Shown here piece by piece: positions 54,513 through 63,562 of a DNA stretch of 64,000 nucleotides (position 1 is its first letter; the number at the start of each line of letters is the position of its first letter). The DNA lies in assembly GCF_004339565.1 (NCBI RefSeq), contig NZ_SMFZ01000002.1:496001-560000 (forward strand), given 5' to 3'. The position numbers were made by a program, and so were the translations under genes. This stretch comes from Pseudonocardia endophytica. GTDB lineage: Bacteria > Actinomycetota > Actinomycetes > Mycobacteriales > Pseudonocardiaceae. Under the pieces are notes generated by a model. That model worked only from the letters and a program-made list of their open reading frames with translations, was not told the origin of the DNA and did no database searches.

Positions 54513-55889
54513 TCACAGCCCGCGCACCAGCGCGAAGAGTCCCATCGCGGCGAGCGCCGCGGGGATCGCCGCCGCGGTCAGGACGAGCTCCAGCACGTCG
54601 AGCGTCCGGCGCCCGACGGGCGAGAGCGTGGTCCCCGCCGTCCGGACCGCGACGAGCACGCCGAGCCCCAGCACGCCGGCCGCCACCAGGCGGACCACCG
54701 GGCCGTGCGCCGTCGCGGCCAGCAACCCGGTCCCGACCGCGGTACCGACGGCCGTCGCCGCCAGCACGAGCGCCGGCCCGGCCTCGGCGAACGCCCTGGC
54801 CCTCAGCAGCAGCACGACGACCGTGACGGCGGCGAGCGCGACGCCGGACCACGATCCGTCGGCGGCCGCGACGACGGCACCACCTCCGGCCGGCAGCGCG
54901 GCCCCCGCGGAGAGCCCGGCGAACAGCCCGCGGGCCAGGTCGGCGCGCCTGCCGAGCTCCGGCGCGGGTAGGACCGCGGTGTCCGCCCGCGCGATCTCCT
55001 CGAGATCGGTGGGCACGACCGGCGCCGGCATCCCGGCGACCCGAAGCGCCGCGCGGGGCAGGACCGGCCCTGCGGCGAGCGCGACGGCGGCGAGCCCGGC
55101 GCCGATGGCCCCGATCGGCGCGTCCGTGCCGAGACGGACCACCGCCGCGACGACGAGCGCCGGCGCGACCACGACCACGGCGAGCAGCGCAGGCGTGACC
55201 GAACGCAGCACGGCCAGGCCCAGCACCGCGGCGAGCCCCGCGCCGAGCGCTCCGAGCAGCACCTGCCCCGACCCGAGCGGCCCCGGCAGCACGAGCACAC
55301 CGGCAGCTGCGGCCGGGGCGGTCGCGCAGAGCGCGGCCGAGCCGGCCGCGGCTCCGTCCCGAGAGGACACGCGGCGCGCGTGCAGGACCGCCAGGCCGGC
55401 CCCGAGCACGGCGACGACCGCCGCCGCGACCACCACCGGCACCGATGACGTCCGCACCGTCGCGAGCAGCACGGCGGCGGCCGTCACGACGAGGGGCGCG
55501 GCGACCGGACCCGGCCGCCACGATCCGGCCGACCCTCCGTCGCGGACCGCGGCCGCCAGCGCGTCGGCGGGATCGTCGAACACCGGCGGCGGGACAGCCG
55601 CGGCGCGCGGACCGATGTGCAGCAGCTCGCCGTCGAGGACCCCGAGCCCGTCGAGCGTCGCCTCCGGCGGCAGCGGTCCACCCGCCGGTCCGCACAGCCG
55701 CCACGGTTCCGGCACGGGGGAGCCGCCGCTCTCGTCCTGCCTCGACGGTTCGCCGATCAGCTCCAGCACCATCGGTACGAGCTCGGCCACCGGCACGTCC
55801 GCGGGCAGCGCGAGATCCACCCGGCCGCGCGGCGTCAGCACCCCGGCGCGGCACCACCGGTCGGCCGGGGGATGCGCGGTGGTGGTCAC
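54513..55889 (-). CDS. eccD: Type VII secretion integral membrane protein EccD
   Basis: Main membrane pore subunit of ESX; 458 residues. The N-terminal ubiquitin-like domain (WCRAGVLTPRGRVDLALPAD, then VPVAELVPMVLELIGEP) is followed by about 11 hydrophobic helices rich in Ala, Val and Leu, ending at LFALVRGL. GTG at 55889 follows AGGAGGA at good spacing; longer readings cross the divergent eccC start. It is the first gene of a minus-strand eccD-mycP pair opposite eccC, with 100 bp of shared promoter region, the ESX-4 layout. Confidence 0.92.
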   Translation of the reverse strand: MTTTAHPPADRWCRAGVLTPRGRVDLALPADVPVAELVPMVLELIGEPSRQDESGGSPVPEPWRLCGPAGGPLPPEATLDGLGVLDGELLHIGPRAAAVPPPVFDDPADALAAAVRDGGSAGSWRPGPVAAPLVVTAAAVLLATVRTSSVPVVVAAAVVAVLGAGLAVLHARRVSSRDGAAAGSAALCATAPAAAAGVLVLPGPLGSGQVLLGALGAGLAAVLGLAVLRSVTPALLAVVVVAPALVVAAVVRLGTDAPIGAIGAGLAAVALAAGPVLPRAALRVAGMPAPVVPTDLEEIARADTAVLPAPELGRRADLARGLFAGLSAGAALPAGGGAVVAAADGSWSGVALAAVTVVVLLLRARAFAEAGPALVLAATAVGTAVGTGLLAATAHGPVVRLVAAGVLGLGVLVAVRTAGTTLSPVGRRTLDVLELVLTAAAIPAALAAMGLFALVRGL

Positions 55890-55989
55890 GGGCTTCCTCC
55901 TGCGGACTTGCGCGAACGGCCTCGGCGGGCCAGTGCGGCTGCCAGTATCGGCACACCACCCGGCCCACCGTGGGCGTTCGGGAGAACCG

Positions 55990-58900
55990 GTGATCGAGGA
56001 GCCGATGTCGAGCACGGTCGGTCTGCGCAGGCCGCGGCGGAACGTGCCGCAGGTGCCGGGCGGCGAGGTGGTGCTGGAGGCGCCGCCGGAACCGGAGCGG
56101 ATGGTGCCCGCCGGGATGATGCACCGGCTGCTGCCGCTGGTGATGGTCGTCGGGTCGCTCGCGTTCGTCCTGGTGCGGCCGAACGATCCGACGTCGTGGC
56201 TGTTCGGCGGCATGTTCGCGCTGTCGGCGCTGGGCATGCTCGCCTCGGGCGGCGGCCGGGGCGCAGGCGCGCGCACCGCGCAGATGGACGAGGACCGGCG
56301 GGACTACCTGCGCTACCTCGACGTGCTCGGCACCCGGGTCCGCGGTGTCGCCGACGAGCAGCGGCGCGTGCTGGAGACCGTGCACCCGGACCCGGCCGCG
56401 TGGCCCGCCGTCCTGGCCGCCGAACGCCTGTGGGAACGACGACCGTCCGATCCGGACTTCGGCCAGCTCAGGGTCGGCCGTGGTCCGCAGCGGTTGGCGA
56501 GCAGGCTGACGGCGCCGCAGACGGGTCCGGTGGAGGGACTGGAGCCGATCTCCGCGCTCGCGTTGCGGCGGTTCCTGCGCCGCTGGTCGGTGGTGCCGGA
56601 CCTGCCCGTCGCGGTGGACGCCCGCTCCAGCGCGACGGTGCGCCTCGAGCCGGACTCCACAGGGGACCTGACGGCGGCCCGCGCGCTCGCCAGGGCACTC
56701 GTGGCCCAGTACGTGGTGTGGCACAGCCCGGCCGACGCGCAGCTCGCCGTCGTCGCGCCCGGTTCGGCCGGCACCGGATGGGAGTGGGCGAAGTGGCTGC
56801 CGCACGTCGCGCACCCGAGGCTCACCGACGCCGTCGGTCCACTTCGGATGCTGACCGGCGACCCGGAGACGGTGCGGCGCTGGTGGACGGGCGAGCCGGT
56901 CGCGGCGGAGCGGCACCTGCTCGTCGTGATGGACGGCGTGTCCGGCGGTGCCGGGGCGTGGGCGGGTGTACCGGGCGTGACCGTGCTGCGGATCGGCGAG
57001 CCGTCCGGGCACCGCGCGGCGCCGTCCGTGGTCCGGCTGGCCGTCGGTGCGGACCGTCTCGTCCGTCCCGGCCCGGACGGAGGTACGACGCTCGGGAGTC
57101 CGGACGCGTTCTCGGTCGCCGAGTGCCGGGCGCTGGCACGGCGCCTGGCGCGCTACCGGCCGGTCGGGCAGGTGGCCGTGGCGGACGCCCCCGCCGGGCC
57201 GTCGGGGCTCCCGGATCTGCTGGGCCTCGACGGGCTGGCGCCGGACCGGGTGGCGGCGCTGCGGAACCGCCGTGGCCGGGCCGACCTGCTGCGGGTGCCG
57301 CTGGGTACGGACTCCTCGGGGCGACCGGTCCTGCTCGACCTCAAGGAGTCCGCGCAGGGCGGTTCCGGGCCGCACGGGCTGTGCATCGGCGCGACGGGAT
57401 CGGGCAAGTCGGAGCTGCTGCGCACGCTCGTGCTCGGGCTGGCCGCCACGCACACGGCCGACGAGCTCAACCTCGTGCTGGTCGACTTCAAGGGCGGCGC
57501 GACGTTCCTCGGCGTGGCCGACCTCCCGCACGTCTCGGCCGTGATCACGAACCTGGCCGACGAGCTGACGCTCGTGGACCGGATGGGCGACGCGATCGCC
57601 GGCGAGATCACCCGGCGCCAGGAGCTGCTGCGGGCGGCCGGCAACGTCGCGAACCTGTCCGACTACGAGCTCGCCCGCCGGGCCCGTCCGGGCCTGGTGC
57701 CGCTGCCCGCGCTGCTGATCGTCGTCGACGAGTTCTCCGAGCTGCTCGCGCAGCGCCCGGAGATGATCGACCTGATGGTCACGGTCGGGCGGCTCGGCCG
57801 GTCGCTGGGACTGCACCTGCTGCTCGCCTCGCAGCGTCTCGACGAGGGCCGGTTGCGCGGGCTGGAGTCGCACCTGTCCTACCGGATCGCGCTGCGCACG
57901 TTCTCCGCGTCCGAGTCGCGGGCTGTGCTCGGGGTGCCGGACGCACACCAGCTGCCGCCGACGCCCGGCGCCGCCTACCTGTCCGCGGGCACCGACGAGC
58001 TGGTCCGCTTCCGCGCCGCCTACGTGTCCGGTCCACCCGCGACACCGGCCCGCGGCGCCGCGCGCACCCCGGGCGTTCCGGCGCGGGTGCTGCCGTTCCC
58101 GGCGACGGCCGTCGCCGTCCCGGCCGCACGGGCCGTCACGCCGTCCGATGTGGAGACAGAGCCGGCGACGTCGGTGCTGGACCTCGTGGTGGCGTCGCTG
58201 CGCGGCCCGGGGCCGCGTGCGCACCGCGTGTGGCTGCCGCCGCTGGACGAGCCGCCGCCGTTGGACGAGCTGCTCGGTCCGGTCGCGCCGGACGGGGAGC
58301 GCGGGCTGCAGGCCGGCGGCCCGGTCGGGCGGCTGTGCGCGCCGATCGGGCTCGTCGACCGGCCGTACCACCAGCGTCGCGACCCCTGGGTACTGGACCT
58401 GTCCGGGGCGGCCGGGCACGTCGCCGTCGTCGGCGGGCCGCGGTCCGGGAAGTCGACGGCGATGCGGACGGTCGTGCTCTCGCTGGCCTGCACGCACACG
58501 CCGGACGAGCTGGGCGTGCACGTGCTGGACTTCGGCGGCGGCACGCTCGGTCCACTCTCGACGCTGCCGCACGTCGGGACCGTCGCCGACCGCCAGCAGC
58601 CGGACCTGGTGCGCCGCACGCTCGCCGAGGCCGCGACGGCACTGGACCGCCGCGAGCGGCTGTTCCGCGAGTCCGGGATCGGGTCGGTGGACGAGTTCCG
58701 CGTCCGGCGTGCGGCCGGCGAGTTCGCGGACGAGCCGGCGACCGACCTGCTGTTCGTGCTCGACGGCTACCTCACGCTGCGCTCCGAGTTCGGCGACCTG
58801 GAGGACAGCCTGACCGCGCTCGCCGCGCAGGGGCTCGCCTACGGGGTTCACCTCGCGGTCACGGCCGGTCGGTGGACCGAGATCCGCTCCGCGGTGAAGG

Positions 58901-59871
58901 ACCTGCTCGGCAGCCGCGTCGAGCTCCGACTCGGCGAGCCGTCGGACTCCGAGGTGGACCGCAAGCGGGCCGCCGCGGTGCCCGCGCACGCCGGCCACGG
59001 TCTCGCGCCGGACGGCGAGCCCGCCGTGCTGGCCGCGCCCCGCCTGCAGTCCACGGGAGACGCGACGGCGACGTTGCGCGCTGTCGCGCGTGGATGGTCG
59101 GGTCCGGGGATGCCCGCGGTCCGCCTGCTGCCGGACCGGATCGCGCTCGACGAGCTGCCACCGGTGAGCGGCATCCCGATCGGGATCGACGAGGACCGGC
59201 TGGCGACCGTCGAGCTGGACCCGGACGAGCCGCACCTGCTCTGCTTCGCCGACGCCGAGTCCGGCAAGACGGCGCTGCTGCGGGCCGTCGCGCACGGCAT
59301 CTGCGCGACCCGCACACCCGACCGGGCCCGGATCGTCGTGATCGATCCCCGACGGACGCTGCTCGGCGCCGTCCCGGACACGCATCTGATCGGCTACGCG
59401 AGCACGGCCGCGGCCGCCACCGAGGCGGCCGGGGAGATCGCCGGGTCGCTCGGGCGGCGGCTGCCCGGCCCGGACGTGACGCCCCGGCAGCTGCGCGAGC
59501 GCTCCTGGTGGAGCGGCCCGGACGTGTGGCTGCTCGTCGACGACTACGACCTCGTCGCCCCGCCCGGCTCCACCACCGCGCACCCGCTCCTCGCCATCGC
59601 CGAGTACCTGCCGCAGGCGAAGGACGTCGGGCTGCACGTGGTCGTCGCGCGACGCTGCGGCGGTGCCGGACGGGCGCTGTTCGACCCGGTGCTCGGACGT
59701 CTGCGCGAGCTCGGCGCGCCCGGTCTGGTCGGCAACGGGAGCCCCGACGAGGGCGCGCTGGTGGAGTCCGTGAAGCCGGCGTCGCTGCCGCCGGGGCGGT
59801 CGGTCCTGGTCGACCGGCGCCGCGGGCGCAGGCGGGTGCAACTGGCCTGGCTGGAACCGGACCCGGCGTGA
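55990..59871 (+). CDS. eccC: Type VII secretion ATPase EccC
   Basis: FtsK/SpoIIIE-type motor of the ESX system; 1293 residues, single fused EccCa-EccCb chain. Two transmembrane helices lie near residues 40-85. Three ATPase domains follow: Walker A GATGSGKSE at about 467, GGPRSGKST at about 815, and a shortened ADAESGKTA at about 1088. Walker B-like LLIVVDEFSELL follows the first. The C-terminal domain binds the WXG100 substrate by family knowledge. GTG at 55990 has GGGAG 6 bases upstream; ATG 56005 is an alternative. Its stop overlaps the next gene (GTGA). Confidence 0.96.
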   Translation: MIEEPMSSTVGLRRPRRNVPQVPGGEVVLEAPPEPERMVPAGMMHRLLPLVMVVGSLAFVLVRPNDPTSWLFGGMFALSALGMLASGGGRGAGARTAQMDEDRRDYLRYLDVLGTRVRGVADEQRRVLETVHPDPAAWPAVLAAERLWERRPSDPDFGQLRVGRGPQRLASRLTAPQTGPVEGLEPISALALRRFLRRWSVVPDLPVAVDARSSATVRLEPDSTGDLTAARALARALVAQYVVWHSPADAQLAVVAPGSAGTGWEWAKWLPHVAHPRLTDAVGPLRMLTGDPETVRRWWTGEPVAAERHLLVVMDGVSGGAGAWAGVPGVTVLRIGEPSGHRAAPSVVRLAVGADRLVRPGPDGGTTLGSPDAFSVAECRALARRLARYRPVGQVAVADAPAGPSGLPDLLGLDGLAPDRVAALRNRRGRADLLRVPLGTDSSGRPVLLDLKESAQGGSGPHGLCIGATGSGKSELLRTLVLGLAATHTADELNLVLVDFKGGATFLGVADLPHVSAVITNLADELTLVDRMGDAIAGEITRRQELLRAAGNVANLSDYELARRARPGLVPLPALLIVVDEFSELLAQRPEMIDLMVTVGRLGRSLGLHLLLASQRLDEGRLRGLESHLSYRIALRTFSASESRAVLGVPDAHQLPPTPGAAYLSAGTDELVRFRAAYVSGPPATPARGAARTPGVPARVLPFPATAVAVPAARAVTPSDVETEPATSVLDLVVASLRGPGPRAHRVWLPPLDEPPPLDELLGPVAPDGERGLQAGGPVGRLCAPIGLVDRPYHQRRDPWVLDLSGAAGHVAVVGGPRSGKSTAMRTVVLSLACTHTPDELGVHVLDFGGGTLGPLSTLPHVGTVADRQQPDLVRRTLAEAATALDRRERLFRESGIGSVDEFRVRRAAGEFADEPATDLLFVLDGYLTLRSEFGDLEDSLTALAAQGLAYGVHLAVTAGRWTEIRSAVKDLLGSRVELRLGEPSDSEVDRKRAAAVPAHAGHGLAPDGEPAVLAAPRLQSTGDATATLRAVARGWSGPGMPAVRLLPDRIALDELPPVSGIPIGIDEDRLATVELDPDEPHLLCFADAESGKTALLRAVAHGICATRTPDRARIVVIDPRRTLLGAVPDTHLIGYASTAAAATEAAGEIAGSLGRRLPGPDVTPRQLRERSWWSGPDVWLLVDDYDLVAPPGSTTAHPLLAIAEYLPQAKDVGLHVVVARRCGGAGRALFDPVLGRLRELGAPGLVGNGSPDEGALVESVKPASLPPGRSVLVDRRRGRRRVQLAWLEPDPA

Positions 59872-61409
59872 CCGCGGCGGCCGTCGAGCGGGGTACGGAC
59901 GCGACGCGTCTCGTCGTCCCCGGCCCGGACGGCCGTGCGGAGCCGGTGGCGGTGCTGCCGGCCGGGACGTCGGTCGCGACGGCGGTGGAGCAGCTGGTGG
60001 GTCCGTCGCCCGGACCGATCGTGGTGGTGTGTCCGCCGGACGGCGGGGTCCCGGGTGGTTCGGGCACCGGCCCGGTCGAGGTCGGCTCCGGCCCGGACGG
60101 CCCGGACGGCCCGGACGGCCCGGACGGCCCGGACGGCCCGGACGGCCCGGACGGCCCGGACGGCCCGGCGGTGGGCGGGCTCGTGCCGGGCGCGCCGGCC
60201 GTGGACGGGTCCGGCGGTGACGGGGCCGTCCCGAGCCTGCACGTCCGGTGGGTTCCGGCGCCGGTCGCGGTGCTCGCCGGGCGGGCGGGCCGGTTCCTGG
60301 TCGTCGACGCCGGTCGGTCCGGGACCACGCTGACCGTCGTCGACGACGGGTGCGTCCGGTCCACCGTGCGGGTCCCGGTGGGCGGGGATCGGCTGGACGC
60401 CGTGGTCGCCGCCGCGACGGGATGCCCGGCCGACCTCGTACGACGGGCCCGGGAGAGGCTCTCGACCGACGACCGGATCGAGGTGCCGGGGTTCGGCTCG
60501 CTCGACGCGTCCACCGTGGACGCCCTGCTCCACCCGGAGTTCGACGCGGTGCTGGCGCACGTTCCGTCCATGGCCGCCGGGGTGGACGAGGTCGTGGTGG
60601 CCGGAGGCCTCGCCCGCACGCCTCTGCCGGCCGAGATGCTCGACGAGCGTGTCGACGTCCCGGTGCGGGTGCTGCCGGAGCCCGAGCTCGCCGCGGTCCG
60701 CGGTGCACTGGAGCTGCTCGGCCGCCCAGGGGGCGACTACCGGGTGGCCCGTCCCGCAGCCGCGGATGCTCCGTCCGGGGCGGCCGGCCACGCGCCTGCC
60801 GGGGCGGGTGTCGCCGACGTGACCGGTTCGTTCGGCGGCTCCCGCCGAACCGCGTCCGGGCCCGTCCGGGCGTCCCGTCTGCGCAACGGTCGCCTGCTCC
60901 CCGTGATCGCGGTCCTCGGTGTCCTGCTCGTCGGGACCGGGACGGCACTGGGCGCCACCGCGGACCCCGCGCCGCCGCCGTCGGGGACGCTCGTGCAGTA
61001 CGGCTACGCGATCACCCTGCCCGCCGGATGGCAGCACACCGGAGGTGACCCGCAGCGTCGTCGCACCCTCCTCACGCGCACCGCCGCCCCCGACGGCGTC
61101 GAGCTGATCTCGGTCGAGCGCAGTCCGCTCGGCTACGACTCGGCGTCCGAGCCGGACCGGGCCCGCGACGAGCTGGCCGCGGCGCACCGGGCCGAGGGCG
61201 GTCTCGGGGAGCTCCGTCCGGACACCGTCGCCGGGCGCGCCGTCACGCGCTACGTCCAGCAGGCCGGACCCGACGCCGTCGTCGACTGGTTCGTGCGCTT
61301 CGACGGCACCGACGAGCTCGTCGTCGGCTGCCGCCGCCCCTCGCGTGTGCCGGACATCGGGCGGGCCTGCGCCGACGTCGTCGGATCCGTGCGGACCGCG
61401 CCAAGTTGA
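59868..61409 (+). CDS. Type VII secretion-associated protein (Rv3446c-like)
   Basis: A 513-residue protein in the position of mycobacterial Rv3446c. The first half has an actin/hsp70-like look (GRFLVVDAGRSGTTLTVVDD; VDEVVVAGGLAR), interrupted by a collagen-like tract of eight Gly-Pro-Asp triplets (about residues 75-98). One transmembrane helix (about 346-364, LLPVIAVLGVLLVGTGTALG) leads to a C-terminal extracytoplasmic domain (YGYAITLPAGWQHTGGDPQR...ELISVERSPL) found in T7SS-associated proteins. The GTG start overlaps eccC, so it should be made with the motor. Its exact role is unknown. Confidence 0.85.
   Translation: MTAAAVERGTDATRLVVPGPDGRAEPVAVLPAGTSVATAVEQLVGPSPGPIVVVCPPDGGVPGGSGTGPVEVGSGPDGPDGPDGPDGPDGPDGPDGPDGPAVGGLVPGAPAVDGSGGDGAVPSLHVRWVPAPVAVLAGRAGRFLVVDAGRSGTTLTVVDDGCVRSTVRVPVGGDRLDAVVAAATGCPADLVRRARERLSTDDRIEVPGFGSLDASTVDALLHPEFDAVLAHVPSMAAGVDEVVVAGGLARTPLPAEMLDERVDVPVRVLPEPELAAVRGALELLGRPGGDYRVARPAAADAPSGAAGHAPAGAGVADVTGSFGGSRRTASGPVRASRLRNGRLLPVIAVLGVLLVGTGTALGATADPAPPPSGTLVQYGYAITLPAGWQHTGGDPQRRRTLLTRTAAPDGVELISVERSPLGYDSASEPDRARDELAAAHRAEGGLGELRPDTVAGRAVTRYVQQAGPDAVVDWFVRFDGTDELVVGCRRPSRVPDIGRACADVVGSVRTAPS
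60090..60161 (+). repeat. Eight exact 9-bp tandem repeats (GGCCCGGAC)
   Basis: Eight identical units in frame, encoding (Gly-Pro-Asp)8, followed by one changed unit (GGCCCGGCG). Copy-number change would alter length without shifting frame. Confidence 0.97.
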
Positions 61410-61415
61410 GGCTCC

Positions 61416-61477
61416 TGCCGAGATGCGGTTCCCAGGGCCGGGGAGATCGACAAACCCCGCTGAGCTGCATCTCGGCG
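61416..61477. repeat. 62-bp palindromic repeat, family A copy 7
   Basis: Same length, outer arms (CCGAGATGCGG / CTGCATCTCGG) and central GATC as the copies at 17253-17314 and 18272-18828, but the most diverged inner sequence. It starts 6 bases after the stop of the T7SS-associated gene, in the 205-bp gap before the WXG100 genes. Confidence 0.85.
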
Positions 61478-61614
61478 CGCTCTGCCCTGTCGCCGCCGGC
61501 ACGGCGGTTCGCGAGCGCGAACGATCCGTCCGTTCGGCCTCGGCGGTGGCGTCGCAACTGCGACCGTCGGCGGGTCCGGTCGTCACGCACCGGGCGCAGC
61601 CACCAGGAGACGGG

Positions 61615-61944
61615 GTGACCGCGATGGCCGGAACGGCCGACGGTTTCGGTACGACGACCGAGGAGATGGCCCGGGCGGCCCAGCACGTCGGGCAGGTGAA
61701 CGAGTCGGTGAAGGCCGAGCTGGCCGCCCTGCGCGGCAAGCTGGAGCCGCTGGCCGGGTTGTGGACCGGGCAGGCGTCGCTGCAGTTCGCGCAGCTGATG
61801 CAGCGCTGGGACACCGACGCGCGCGGGCTGGCCGAGGCGCTGGCCACGATCGGTGACGCGTTGCAGGGCTCCCGCGTGAGCTACGAGCAGCGCGAGCAGG
61901 AACAGGCACAGGCCATGTCCGGTATCGCGTCGGCGCTGGGCTGA
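61615..61944 (+). CDS. esxU: WXG100 family ESX substrate (EsxU-like)
   Basis: Small secreted helical-hairpin protein; 109 residues. The turn motif is WTG (LAGLWTGQASLQFAQLMQRW), with helices on either side. The GTG at 61615 has AGGAG 5 bases upstream; ATG 61624, three codons on, is also possible. It pairs with the next gene, 11 bases downstream, as esxU-esxT do in ESX-4. No YxxxD/E end motif is obvious (tail MSGIASALG); the partner may carry the signal. Confidence 0.9.
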   Translation: MTAMAGTADGFGTTTEEMARAAQHVGQVNESVKAELAALRGKLEPLAGLWTGQASLQFAQLMQRWDTDARGLAEALATIGDALQGSRVSYEQREQEQAQAMSGIASALG

Positions 61945-61955
61945 GGGAGAAGACG

Positions 61956-62252
61956 ATGAGCAGTCCGGAGATCAAGGTCACGTTCGGTGCGCTGTCCACG
62001 GCGCAGGCGGACGTCGCGGCGACGGCGGGTCGGATCCGCACCCAGCTCGACGATCTGAAGCGCTACCTCGCGCCGATGGTCGCCACGTGGACCGGCGACG
62101 CCGCCGTCCAGTACCAGGCGACGCAGCGCAAGTGGGACACGTCGGCGAACGACCTCGCCGACGTCCTCGGCCGGATCGGCGTCGCGCTCGGTGCGGCGCA
62201 CGACAACTACCGCAGCACCGAGCAGGCGAACGCGGCACGCTGGGGAGCCTGA
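61956..62252 (+). CDS. esxT: WXG100 family ESX substrate (EsxT-like)
   Basis: A 98-residue WXG100 protein with the WTG turn (PMVATWTGDAAVQYQATQRK) and long helices. The C-terminus has YRSTEQANAARWGA, in which Y...E fits the YxxxE-type secretion signal spacing (YRSTE). Expected to form a heterodimer with the preceding protein and be exported by EccBCD. AGGGAGAAG precedes the ATG. rplM follows 220 bases later, as in mycobacterial ESX-4. Confidence 0.9.
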   Translation: MSSPEIKVTFGALSTAQADVAATAGRIRTQLDDLKRYLAPMVATWTGDAAVQYQATQRKWDTSANDLADVLGRIGVALGAAHDNYRSTEQANAARWGA

Positions 62253-62319
62253 GCCGCGGCGCCGGAGCGTCACGGGGTGGCCCGGGCGGACCCGGGTCAC
62301 CCCCTGCGAATCGGGCGGG

Positions 62320-62325
62320 TACGAT
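62320..62325 (+). promoter_or_regulatory. Candidate -10 box of the rplM-rpsI operon
   Basis: TACGAT in the 220-bp gap between the esx pair and rplM; it would leave a leader of about 140 bases. The -35 side is weak. Confidence 0.5.
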
Positions 62326-62472
62326 TGACTCTCGTTGTGCGGAAGGTGGAGACCCGCGACTGAGGTCGTCGGCGTCCACCACGGATCGCACGCGCAGACA
62401 GTGACCACAGTGACACCCGCTCGGGCCTGCGTGCCAGCAGACTCGCGGTGAGAACGACGACGAGGTAGATCC

Positions 62473-62916
62473 GTGCCCACGTACAGCCCGAAGCCCGGCG
62501 ACATCACCCGCGCCTGGCACGTGATCGACGCCAACGACGTGGTGCTCGGTCGGCTCGCCACGCACGCGGCCACACTGCTGCGCGGCAAGCACAAGCCCAC
62601 CTTCGCGCCACACGTCGACACCGGCGACTTCGTCGTGATCATCAACGCGGAGAAGGTCGCCGTGTCCGGCAACAAGCGCGAGGACAAGTTCGTCTACCGG
62701 CACTCCGGTTTCCCGGGCGGCCTGCGGCAGAAGTCGGTCGGCCAGATGATCGACCAGCAGCCGGACCGCCTGGTCGAGAAGGCGGTCAAGGGCATGCTCC
62801 CGAAGAACCGCCTCGGCCGCGCCATGGCCAAGAAGCTGAAGGTCTACGCCGGGCCGTCGCACCCGCACGGCGCGCAGAACCCGCAGCCGTTCGAGATCAA
62901 CCAGGTCAGCCAGTGA
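62473..62916 (+). CDS. rplM: 50S ribosomal protein L13
   Basis: Early-assembly protein of the large subunit; 147 residues, family length. TYSPKPGDITRAWHVIDAND, VLGRLATHAATLLRGKHKP and the signature MLPKNRLGRAMAKKLKVYAG are intact. The GTG start follows GACGAGGTAGA. Its stop overlaps the rpsI start (GTGA). Confidence 0.98.
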   Translation: MPTYSPKPGDITRAWHVIDANDVVLGRLATHAATLLRGKHKPTFAPHVDTGDFVVIINAEKVAVSGNKREDKFVYRHSGFPGGLRQKSVGQMIDQQPDRLVEKAVKGMLPKNRLGRAMAKKLKVYAGPSHPHGAQNPQPFEINQVSQ

Positions 62917-63551
62917 CCACCCCGAGCAACGAAGAGGGACAGCCCGTGACGAGCCCCGAGGACGGCCAGGACGAGGTCGCCTACACCGCCGAGACCGAGG
63001 GCGTCGAGACCGAGGGCGTCGAGACCGAGGGCGTCGAGGCCGAGGCCACCGAAGGCGAGCTCACCGAGACGATCGGTGAGGAGGTCGCGGACGTCGACTA
63101 CAGCATCGGCGACGCGTCCGACTTCGACGCCGACGCGTTCGCGGCCGAGGCGCCGGTTCTCGGCGACCGCCCGGTGCAGACGGTCGGCCGCCGCAAGGAG
63201 GCCGTCGTCCGGATCCGCATGGTTCCGGGCTCCGGCAACTTCACGCTGAACGGGAAGGCGCTCGACGAGTACTTCCCGAACAAGCTGCACCAGCAGCTGG
63301 TCAAGGACCCGCTGACCACGGTGGAGAAGACCGAGCGCTTCGACATCCACGCCAACCTGCACGGCGGTGGCACGTCCGGGCAGGCCGGTGCGCTGCGCCT
63401 GGCCATCGCCCGCGCGCTGGCCGAGCTGGACTCCGAGGACCGCCCGCCGCTCAAGAAGGCCGGCTTCCTCACCCGTGACGACCGCGCGGTCGAGCGGAAG
63501 AAGTACGGGCTCAAGAAGGCCCGCAAGGCGCCCCAGTACTCCAAGCGCTGA
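62913..63551 (+). CDS. rpsI: 30S ribosomal protein S9 with acidic N-terminal extension
   Basis: S9 core of about 130 residues (VQTVGRRKEAVVRIRMVPGS ... GLKKARKAPQYSKR), whose C-terminal Arg reaches the P-site tRNA. It is preceded by about 85 Glu/Asp-rich residues with three EGVET repeats, giving 212 residues. The GTG at 62913 overlaps the rplM stop; a GTG at 62946 has GAGGGA at better spacing and is an equally good start (201 residues). glmM follows after 11 bases. Confidence 0.97.
   Translation: MTTPSNEEGQPVTSPEDGQDEVAYTAETEGVETEGVETEGVEAEATEGELTETIGEEVADVDYSIGDASDFDADAFAAEAPVLGDRPVQTVGRRKEAVVRIRMVPGSGNFTLNGKALDEYFPNKLHQQLVKDPLTTVEKTERFDIHANLHGGGTSGQAGALRLAIARALAELDSEDRPPLKKAGFLTRDDRAVERKKYGLKKARKAPQYSKR
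62991..63035 (+). repeat. Three 15-bp tandem repeats in rpsI
   Basis: Three exact units GAGACCGAGGGCGTC encode (ETEGV)3 in the acidic S9 extension; multiples of three keep the frame. Confidence 0.95.
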
Positions 63552-63562
63552 CCGCGGCCCGG

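Noticed and set aside
55617..59867. Upstream extension of the plus-strand frame that holds the T7SS-associated protein
   Set aside because: It lies in a shifted frame across eccC and translates to Arg/Ala/Gly-rich sequence without motifs; the GTGA overlap at 59868 marks the real start.
52318..60948. A single 2876-codon minus-strand open frame
   Set aside because: It runs antisense through eccC and the T7SS-associated gene, which have clear family motifs; only its last part (mycP, possibly from 54516) is coding. The long frame is a GC-content artefact.
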